From: CAYWMQ01 sp964459635
GTDB taxonomy: Bacteria > Patescibacteriota > Minisyncoccia > Phycocordibacterales > UBA12088
Length of the DNA: 9,902 bases
Assembly (NCBI GenBank): GCA_964459635.1
Contig: CAYWMQ010000027.1
Span: forward strand, 1 to 9,902
Direction: 5' to 3'
Shown here: positions 6,362 through 9,902 of the stretch, piece by piece
Layout: the number at the start of each line of letters is the position of its first letter
Position numbering within the stretch: position 1 is the stretch's first letter
Notes under the pieces: model-generated
What the model was told of the DNA's origin: nothing
The model's input: only the letters and a program-made list of their open reading frames with translations
Database searches by the model: none
Position numbers and translations under genes: made by a program

Positions 6362-6438
6362 GTCGGCGTAGCTCAGGTAGTTAGAGCATGGGACTCATAA
6401 ACCCAAGGTCGAAGGTGCAAGTCCTTCCGTCGACACCA
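6362..6438 (+). tRNA. tRNA (CAU), elongator type: tRNA-Met, less likely tRNA-Ile2
   Basis: The cloverleaf is acceptor GTCGGCG/CGTCGAC with one G-U pair, D stem GCTC/GAGC, anticodon stem TGGGA/ACCCA (31-39 A-A mismatch) with loop CTCATAA, 5-nt variable loop, T stem GAAGG/CCTTC with loop TGCAAGT, discriminator A, and an encoded CCA. C11-G24 marks an elongator. CAT anticodon tRNAs may be Met or, after lysidine formation, Ile2. The C4-G69 and C5-G68 pairs that E. coli TilS prefers are absent (G4-C69, G5-U68 here), so Met is favoured. The D loop AGGTAGTTA aligns one-to-one with that of tRNA-Asp (AGCTGGTTA) and shows A18 for G18; the T loop has G55 for U55. Confidence 0.92.
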
Positions 6439-6474
6439 AAGCAGTGTGCGATAGCGTGCCCGCGACCAAAAGGC

Positions 6475-6482
6475 GCTATACT
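6475..6482 (+). promoter_or_regulatory. -10 box (GCTATACT) of the alpha/beta hydrolase gene
   Basis: GCTATACT holds the consensus-like hexamer TATACT (6477-6482), ending 6 nt before the ATG at 6489. The predicted start is the A of ATG. No Shine-Dalgarno is present, so leaderless translation is inferred. Confidence 0.55.
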
Positions 6483-6488
6483 TTATGG

Positions 6489-7019
6489 ATGCGTATAGTT
6501 TGCGTTGTTGGCATGCTTGATCTGCCCGGGAGCGAGGGGCGCTTTTGGAGCAGGTGGCGGTCCTCGTTTGCTGAGATAGCGCCTGATGCGGAATTTGTGG
6601 TAGTGCGGCATTTGTATTTTCCGTGGCAGCGCGGACGTATGGGTGTACTGGCGCGCGAATTGGTTGAGCGGTTTGACGATGGGCGGCCCGTCGTGCTGTT
6701 CGGATACAGCCTGGGAGGATGTATCGCCAGGTCGGCGGTTTCTCTGTTCAAAGCAAGCCGCGTCTTCTCAGTTCTTACTCTGAACAGCCCACACGCCGTA
6801 CATCGATTGTTCGGCCTGCGGTATTTCCCCACCGATGTGCCGGTGGTCAGCATAGGTTCCGTGCTGGATCTGCTTGTTCCGTTTCCCCTTACCTGCTTGC
6901 GCGGCAGTAAAAAGAACGTGCTGTACGCTGACCACTATGTTGCGTACGCGCTGAGCGCAGGGATGAGAAGGAAGGTGCTTCGTGTTGGTGCGCTTGAAAA
7001 AGCTGTGCAAGTGGGGTAG
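6489..7019 (+). CDS. Small alpha/beta-hydrolase fold protein
   Basis: This 176-residue protein shows alpha/beta-hydrolase hallmarks: a strand RIVCVVGML at the N-terminus, the nucleophile elbow FGYSLGGC with Ser74, then likely partners Asp127 (SIGSVLDLLVP) and His149 (YADHY), in the right order and spacing for a Ser-Asp-His triad. It lacks a signal peptide and is shorter than most lipases or esterases, consistent with a minimal core without a lid. The substrate is unknown; ester, thioester or lipid hydrolysis would be typical. ATG 6489 is chosen over the in-frame GTG at 6444 because a TATACT -10 ends 6 nt before it. The promoter for the next tRNA lies inside its 3' end, with the -10 overlapping its stop codon. 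Confidence 0.82.
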   Translation: MRIVCVVGMLDLPGSEGRFWSRWRSSFAEIAPDAEFVVVRHLYFPWQRGRMGVLARELVERFDDGRPVVLFGYSLGGCIARSAVSLFKASRVFSVLTLNSPHAVHRLFGLRYFPTDVPVVSIGSVLDLLVPFPLTCLRGSKKNVLYADHYVAYALSAGMRRKVLRVGALEKAVQVG

Positions 7020-7022
7020 TGT
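6994..7022 (+). promoter_or_regulatory. Promoter of tRNA-Asp, inside the end of the hydrolase gene
   Basis: TTGAAA (6994-6999), a 17-bp spacer and TAGTGT (7017-7022) form a promoter whose -10 uses the hydrolase stop codon. Transcription would start near 7029, about 4 nt before the tRNA. Confidence 0.55.
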
Positions 7023-7032
7023 AAGTGGCGTT

Positions 7033-7106
7033 GCGGGTGTAGCTCAGCTGGTTAGAGCGTCCGCCTGTCACGCGGAAGGTCGAGGGTTCAAGTCCCTTCA
7101 CCCGCG
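7033..7106 (+). tRNA. tRNA-Asp (GUC)
   Basis: The cloverleaf is canonical: acceptor GCGGGTG/CACCCGC (7 bp, all paired), D stem GCTC/GAGC with loop AGCTGGTTA (G18 G19), anticodon stem TCCGC/GCGGA with loop CTGTCAC (anticodon GTC), variable loop AGGTC, T stem GAGGG/CCCTT with loop TTCAAGT, discriminator G, the Asp identity base. CCA is not encoded (next bases CAA). Its 3' half (from base 7086 or 7093) is repeated downstream in both orientations. Confidence 0.96.
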
Positions 7107-7161
7107 CAACGCAATAAGCCCTTCGGGGTTTTTTGCGTTGCGCGGGTGAAGGGACTTGAAC
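7086..7161. repeat. 29-bp perfect inverted repeat of the tRNA-Asp 3' end
   Basis: Bases 7133-7161 are the exact reverse complement of 7086-7114, which run from the last base of the T stem's 5' strand through the acceptor and 8 nt beyond. The arms are separated by 18 nt that hold the UUCG terminator stem. As RNA this would make a very long hairpin that includes the tRNA's T loop and acceptor 3' strand. Confidence 0.9.
7116..7134 (+). terminator. Intrinsic terminator of tRNA-Asp (copy A)
   Basis: AAGCCC, UUCG tetraloop, GGGTTT (one G-U pair) and a T-run to 7134, starting 10 nt after the tRNA. Confidence 0.75.
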
Positions 7162-7260
7162 GTGAAGGGGGTCGGGGAAACGGCAGTTTCCCCGTGGAGG
7201 AATCCCACAAAACCGAGTGGTTTTGTGAGCGCAGCGACCAACTGGAGCGAGCAGTGAAAC
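7162..7260. repeat. Structured ~100-bp insert between the tRNA-end copies
   Basis: Two perfect stem-loops lie here: CGGGGAAAC/GTTTCCCCG (7173-7194, 9 bp, loop GGCA) and CACAAAACC/GGTTTTGTG (7206-7227, 9 bp, loop GAGT). They are followed by a degenerate GAGCGCAGCGACC...GGAGCGAGC segment. GTGAAGGG (7162-7169, allowing a 1-nt shift) is mirrored by CCCTTCAC in the second repeat copy. No convincing coding sequence is present. It resembles a miniature palindromic element. Confidence 0.55.
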
Positions 7261-7283
7261 TCCCTTCACCCGCGCAACGCAAT

Positions 7284-7302
7284 AAGCCCTTCGGGGCTTT
7301 TT
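7284..7302 (+). terminator. Intrinsic terminator, copy B
   Basis: AAGCCC, UUCG tetraloop and GGGCTT pair perfectly (6 bp), followed by a short T-run. It is the second copy of the tRNA-Asp terminator, without an intact tRNA before it. It also lies between converging transcription units and could help stop readthrough towards the minus-strand gene. Confidence 0.65.
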
Positions 7303-7377
7303 GCGTAGGCGGTCGAGCGAGGCACCTGCGCACCTCGCGTGCGATATGCTACAGATCGTAGTTCGTGTGTAGGCCTG

Positions 7378-8427
7378 TCACGAATGGTCGCGAGGGTCTT
7401 GCCGGTCCGTTTGCTTGGCAAGCTTAGTTCGTGATGTTTTGCGTGCGTTTTTGTATCGCAGGGTCAGGGCGGGCTCTGCGACGGGGCTGCTGCGAAGCGT
7501 TACGCGTACAGAGCCATACAGTCCTTTCGCTTTCTTTTTCAGTGATTGTTGTCGTGAACGTGCTACGACGCAGTCGTTGTTTATGAGTGTAATACCGGGC
7601 ATGTATCGCGCAGCTTCACCCACCGCCTGCACGCCGCCTTTTTGAGGCTTGTGCCCGTGAATGACCACCTCAATCCCCATTTCTGTGAGCAGTGCACTTA
7701 CCTCTGCGCCATGTTTTTTATAGTACTCGTCCGGTGCTATGTTACGGAACAAGTTCTTCTCGCCGGTTACCCTGTTGAGTTTTTCATAGGAAAAGTCAGA
7801 TATCGTTGAGCCTTTACCTTGCGTTATTTCCTCTACGCTCTGCTTGTAGTGTGCATTTAGGACGGCAATGCCAGCCTGCAGGTCTTCATGCTTGCGCAGC
7901 TCGTACAGGAGCTCGCGCGTAGGGTAGCCGTGCATAAACAAGATCTGGCCCTCCGCGTGGAGTACGCGCATCTGCTTGAAATCTTCCGCCACGTACGGGC
8001 TAGATACCACAAAAGGCAGACGTTCGAGCATTTCTATCTCGTGATTACCCGCGATGAGCAAAACTTCGCAGCTTTCCGGTGCGGTCTGCTTCAAGTGCCG
8101 CATGTAGACGAGACTGGTCACGTCGGGACGGAATTTGTTTATAAGGTCGCCTGTATGGATAATTTTTACGTTGCGCGTGTTCGGCGTCCACTCGCCGTTC
8201 TTATCAACAATTCCGTACAGGCGCAAATTTTGCTGCAGCACTTCCACATCGTTATCCGTGTCAGAGATAGTGATTATTTCAATGCGGTGCTGCCCACTCT
8301 CCGCATTGCTACCTGCAGCTTCTTCTCCGTCCTCATACGTGCTGTCGGGAATGCCCCCATACTCATCCAATGTATCGGCGTAAAGAAATGGATCGGGTTC
8401 ATCGGTGGGAAGGTGTGGATGTTCCAT
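7378..8427 (-). CDS. PPP-like metallophosphoesterase with altered metal motifs
   Basis: This 349-residue protein has the five blocks of the calcineurin-like/PPP phosphoesterase superfamily in order: ISDTDND (54-60), HTGDLINK (91-98), LLIAGNHE (123-130), MHGYP (165-169) and IHGHKP (256-261). The NHE, first HG and GH blocks are intact. The first block reads D56-T-D58 where the family has DxH, and the second reads GDLIN where PPP enzymes have GDxxD. The block spacing, with LRLYGIVDKNGEW between blocks 1 and 2, resembles Shewanella-like or ApaH-like bacterial PPP phosphatases. The acidic N-terminal 45 residues and basic, disordered-looking C-terminal 55 residues are extra. It may be a phosphatase or nucleotidase with unusual metal preference, or partly inactivated. 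The ATG lies 6 nt after an extended -10 and lacks a Shine-Dalgarno. It is divergent from the 86-residue gene. Confidence 0.85.
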   Translation of the reverse strand: MEHPHLPTDEPDPFLYADTLDEYGGIPDSTYEDGEEAAGSNAESGQHRIEIITISDTDNDVEVLQQNLRLYGIVDKNGEWTPNTRNVKIIHTGDLINKFRPDVTSLVYMRHLKQTAPESCEVLLIAGNHEIEMLERLPFVVSSPYVAEDFKQMRVLHAEGQILFMHGYPTRELLYELRKHEDLQAGIAVLNAHYKQSVEEITQGKGSTISDFSYEKLNRVTGEKNLFRNIAPDEYYKKHGAEVSALLTEMGIEVVIHGHKPQKGGVQAVGEAARYMPGITLINNDCVVARSRQQSLKKKAKGLYGSVRVTLRSSPVAEPALTLRYKNARKTSRTKLAKQTDRQDPRDHS

Positions 8428-8433
8428 GGCCCC

Positions 8434-8442
8434 AGTATAGCA
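8434..8442 (-). promoter_or_regulatory. Extended -10 promoter of the metallophosphoesterase gene
   Basis: On the minus strand TGC-TATACT ends 6 nt before the ATG at 8427, again placing the start on the ATG. There is no -35 at the right distance and no Shine-Dalgarno. Confidence 0.6.
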
Positions 8443-8501
8443 GACCAGGTGGTGCGGTGGGGTACTGTACGGAGGGCGGGCATTTCAGCGAGCGCGGCTC
8501 A

Positions 8502-8529
8502 TTGACGAGCCACATATTTACGCTACAAT
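8502..8529 (+). promoter_or_regulatory. Promoter of the 86-residue orphan gene
   Basis: TTGACG (8502-8507), a 16-bp spacer and TACAAT (8524-8529) form the best -35/-10 pair in the window. Transcription would start near 8536, leaving a leader of about 19 nt that contains the Shine-Dalgarno. Confidence 0.75.
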
Positions 8530-8542
8530 GATGGCCGGTTGG

Positions 8543-8549
8543 AAGGAGG
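8543..8549 (+). promoter_or_regulatory. Strong ribosome binding site fixing the start at 8555
   Basis: AAGGAGG, 5 nt before ATG 8555, is the strongest Shine-Dalgarno in the window. The earlier in-frame ATGs at 8528 and 8531 overlap or abut the -10 box and would be upstream of the predicted transcription start, so they are rejected. Confidence 0.8.
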
Positions 8550-8554
8550 CACAG

Positions 8555-8815
8555 ATGTACACACCGGTAGGTTCTCCGAAGGCTGAAACAGCCGAAGATC
8601 TAGCCGCCCTTGAGGTGCAGTTGGAGCGCATGTCACCCGAGGACGTTGCTGCGTTGCTCGCAAGCGTCCGGCGTATGGCCGCGTATTGCTTTGCGGATCG
8701 GCCTGAACAGGCCGCTAAGGTTGATTGGGCCATCCTTTGGCTCAAGCACGAGGCGAAAATTCGCAAGGGCGAAAAGGGACTTTCGCCGCTTTCGCATCAC
8801 GGTGCTATCAGGTAG
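8555..8815 (+). CDS. Small protein of unknown function (86 residues)
   Basis: I do not recognise this gene. It encodes 86 residues with a mostly helical look: an acidic stretch with AEDLAALEVQLERMSPEDVAALLASVRR (about 12-39), then MAAYCFADRPEQAAKVDWAILWLKHEAKIRKGEKG, ending basic. There is no signal peptide or membrane segment, so it is likely cytoplasmic. The coding evidence is good: a TTGACG-16-TACAAT promoter, an AAGGAGG ribosome binding site 5 nt before ATG, and a GC-rich hairpin just after the stop. Perfect short palindromes occur inside the gene (GGCCTGAACAGGCC near 8700). It could be a small regulator or a partner of the nuclease gene downstream, but nothing in the sequence shows that. 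Confidence 0.75.
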   Translation: MYTPVGSPKAETAEDLAALEVQLERMSPEDVAALLASVRRMAAYCFADRPEQAAKVDWAILWLKHEAKIRKGEKGLSPLSHHGAIR

Positions 8816-8824
8816 CCTATCGAG

Positions 8825-8849
8825 CACCCCGCAGCTCTGCTGCGGGGTG
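8825..8849 (+). terminator. GC-rich hairpin between the orphan gene and the nuclease gene
   Basis: CACCCCGCAG pairs perfectly with CTGCGGGGTG (10 bp) across a 5-nt loop. No U-run follows. It lies 9 nt after the orphan stop and 27 nt before the nuclease ATG, so it may be a partial terminator or an RNA-stabilising element within a two-gene unit. Confidence 0.5.
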
Positions 8850-8876
8850 TCCAATTACCGAAAGGATCCATACCAC

Positions 8877-9746
8877 ATGAAAAGAGAGCACATTCGCAGG
8901 TACCGGTCTTCCGCGCCGTATGCCTTACCGTTCTTTGTTGCACTCGCGCTCGCGGTGGCGTATCCATTTGCGACAAGAGAGCCGCGCGCATCGGTACCGT
9001 CCGCACCACCGCAGCTCGCACAAGCCGTGGTGCCGGTGGCGCTGCCGCAGCAACAAGTGCCGGAGCGAAAAGCGACACCACAGGGTACGTCCACGCTCGA
9101 AGATCTGGTGTCGTTTGGCGCTCTGTATCCGGTACTCAAAGTGCGAGACGGCGACACGTTCGAAGTCGAGATAGATGGGAAGCCCGAGCCGGTGCGCCTC
9201 ATCGGCGTGAACACACCTGAGACGGTGCATCCTAGCAAGCCGGTGGAGTGCTTTGGAAAAGAAGCCTCCAACAAATTGAAAGCGCTTCTCACGGGCACCT
9301 CCGTGGCGCTCGTCGCAGACCCTACCCAGGGGGACCGCGACCACTATGGCCGACTGCTTCGGTATGTGTACCTGCCGGACGGCACATTCGTGAACAAATC
9401 ACTCATCGCCGAAGGATTTGCGCACGAGGCAACATACGACATACCGTACAAGTACCAGGCGGATTTCCGGAAGGCTCAAGCGGCAGCAAAGGAACAGGAA
9501 CGTGGGCTTTGGGGGTCGCTGTGTAAAGGCAAGACGGACGCGCCGGCCGCTCCCGTACAGCCCGTGCCCGCGAACGGTTGTACTATCAAAGGCAACGTGA
9601 GCGTAAGCGGCGCGAAAATATACCACATGCCCGGCTGCGGCTCGTACGACAAGACATCCGTCAACGAGAGCGCGGGCGAACGCTGGTTTTGCAGCGAGCA
9701 GGAGGCTCAAGCTAATGGGTGGCGAAAAGCCAGAAATTGCCACTAG
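8877..9746 (+). CDS. Membrane-anchored SNase-type (thermonuclease) protein with Cys-containing C-terminal domain
   Basis: This 289-residue protein has a basic N-terminus, a hydrophobic segment (about 13-32; anchor or signal peptide), a Pro/Ala-rich linker to about 75, then a staphylococcal-nuclease-like domain (about 84-215). Residues matching S. aureus nuclease are D93 (D21), R107 (R35), N112 (D40), T113 (T41), E115 (E43) and R159 (R87, in HYGR), so the catalytic R/E/R set is present. C125 and C216 could form a disulfide. A second Pro-rich linker leads to a C-terminal module (234-289) with CTIKGNVS, KIYHMPGC, GERWFCSEQEA and a final C288. Modules like this follow many bacterial SNase domains. 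The protein probably degrades nucleic acid outside the membrane, fitting nutrient scavenging. GAAAGGA lies about 10 nt before ATG 8877; longer upstream starts in this frame overlap the orphan gene and are rejected. Confidence 0.92.
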   Translation: MKREHIRRYRSSAPYALPFFVALALAVAYPFATREPRASVPSAPPQLAQAVVPVALPQQQVPERKATPQGTSTLEDLVSFGALYPVLKVRDGDTFEVEIDGKPEPVRLIGVNTPETVHPSKPVECFGKEASNKLKALLTGTSVALVADPTQGDRDHYGRLLRYVYLPDGTFVNKSLIAEGFAHEATYDIPYKYQADFRKAQAAAKEQERGLWGSLCKGKTDAPAAPVQPVPANGCTIKGNVSVSGAKIYHMPGCGSYDKTSVNESAGERWFCSEQEAQANGWRKARNCH

Positions 9747-9765
9747 CCGCACCTGTGCATACACG

Positions 9766-9771
9766 TATACT
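9766..9771 (+). promoter_or_regulatory. Possible -10 box before the DUF2177-type gene
   Basis: TATACT (9766-9771) could start transcription near 9778, within the following hairpin. There is no -35 and no TGn, so it is weak. Confidence 0.3.
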
Positions 9772-9773
9772 GA

Positions 9774-9795
9774 AAGGGCGGAGCGATCCGCCCTT
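9774..9795 (+). terminator. Terminator hairpin after the nuclease gene
   Basis: AAGGGCGGA pairs perfectly with TCCGCCCTT (9 bp) around a GCGA tetraloop, followed by a T-leaning stretch ending in CTTTT (to 9810). It is a probable terminator for the nuclease gene. Confidence 0.6.
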
Positions 9796-9813
9796 ATCTG
9801 TAACTCTTTTCAT

Positions 9814-9902
9814 ATGTCTTTACTCCAGTATGTGTACCTCTATGCACTCACGGTGCCGGTCTTTTTTGCCATAGACATGCTGTGGCTCGGTGTTGTGGCG
9901 CG
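9814..9902 (+). CDS. DUF2177-type membrane protein, N-terminal fragment (runs off window)
   Basis: Only 29 codons are visible. They encode MSLLQYVYLYALTVPVFF and then AIDMLWLGVVA. This matches the start of the small DUF2177 integral membrane family, in which a first helix carries a conserved Asp-Met-x-Trp-Leu-Gly stretch. The function is unknown. It begins 67 bp after the nuclease stop, behind a terminator hairpin, so it is probably a separate unit. The call rests on a short N-terminal match. Confidence 0.65.
   Translation, partial: MSLLQYVYLYALTVPVFFAIDMLWLGVVA

Larger units (their letters stand above)
7093..7306 (+). repeat. Direct repeat of tRNA-Asp 3' end plus terminator (two copies)
   Basis: Bases 7093-7128 and 7261-7296 are identical over 36 bp; extended to 7138 and 7306 they are 46 bp with one difference. 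Each copy contains the last 14 bases of the tRNA and the UUCG terminator. The distance between copies is 168 bp. Direct repeats of a tRNA 3' end are the usual footprint of site-specific integration (attL/attR), but the enclosed segment is too small for an integrase. Confidence 0.9.

Noticed and set aside
6444..6488. GTG start 45 bp upstream for the alpha/beta hydrolase
   Set aside because: It begins 5 nt after the tRNA and upstream of the TATACT box; ATG 6489 gives a normal first beta strand.
7086..7306. CRISPR-like array
   Set aside because: The repeats are tRNA-end copies in both orientations, with only two direct copies and no regular spacers; there are no cas genes in the window.
6889..7333. 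Minus-strand open frames across tRNA-Asp and the repeat cluster (for example one reading GRSNQLSYTR)
   Set aside because: They are antisense translations of the tRNA and its duplicated ends; this phrase is a well-known spurious product of tRNA genes. No promoter or ribosome site supports them.
7309..7377. Possible -10-like TGCTACAGA and short palindrome CTACAGATCGTAG after the repeat cluster
   Set aside because: No gene follows in the plus direction within reach, and the hexamer lacks the final T of the box seen elsewhere.
7888..8505. A 205-codon plus-strand frame opposite the metallophosphoesterase
   Set aside because: The minus-strand gene has all five phosphoesterase blocks and a promoter; the plus-strand frame has no recognisable domain.
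8610..8876. Long N-terminal extension of the nuclease frame across the orphan gene
   Set aside because: It overlaps the orphan coding region and the hairpin; ATG 8877 has a Shine-Dalgarno and begins a proper basic plus hydrophobic N-terminus.

Overview
The window is a stretch of a bacterial chromosome, read as a member of the Candidate Phyla Radiation (Patescibacteria, probably a Parcubacteria-type lineage). This is inferred from the mix of genes: ligA next to gatC-gatA, small secreted or membrane proteins with SH3b, GH18 and SNase domains, a DUF2177-type protein, a cytoplasmic C-terminal domain of a kind I associate with these genomes, and tRNAs scattered singly between genes. TGA ends one gene, so TGA is a normal stop here, unlike in Gracilibacteria/SR1. 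No 16S or other marker is present, so the lineage is not proven.

Layout. Bases 1-740 hold the C-terminal part of NAD-dependent DNA ligase (ligA). Next come gatC and gatA, two of the three subunits of the tRNA-dependent amidotransferase; gatB is not in the window. An AT-rich spacer with an imperfect inverted repeat (2561-2698) follows. Then come a two-helix membrane protein with three extracytoplasmic SH3b repeats and a cytoplasmic HEPN-like domain, an initiator-type tRNA(CAU), a secreted GH18 glycosidase, a multi-pass membrane protein of the DUF975/YciC type, an elongator-type tRNA(CAU), a small alpha/beta hydrolase and tRNA-Asp(GUC). Behind tRNA-Asp lies a dense cluster of direct and inverted copies of the tRNA 3' end (7086-7306). 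The last third holds a PPP-like metallophosphoesterase on the minus strand, a divergent 86-residue orphan gene, a membrane-anchored SNase-type nuclease with a cysteine-containing tail domain, and the first 29 codons of a DUF2177-type membrane protein.

Regulation. Most first genes have no Shine-Dalgarno sequence. They carry a GCTAnnnT box (an extended -10) that in four genes ends exactly 6 nt before ATG, which puts the expected transcription start on the A of ATG, i.e. leaderless mRNA. Shine-Dalgarno sites appear only where a gene lies inside an operon or has a leader (gatA, the 86-residue gene, the nuclease).

The most unusual signals are: the matched A18/G55 replacement in both CAU tRNAs, absent from tRNA-Asp; the tRNA-Asp 3'-end repeat cluster, which looks like a tiny integration remnant or miniature element; the SH3b-TM-HEPN-like protein; and metal-site substitutions in LigA and the metallophosphoesterase. 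No CRISPR array, transposase, integrase or obvious defence operon is visible.
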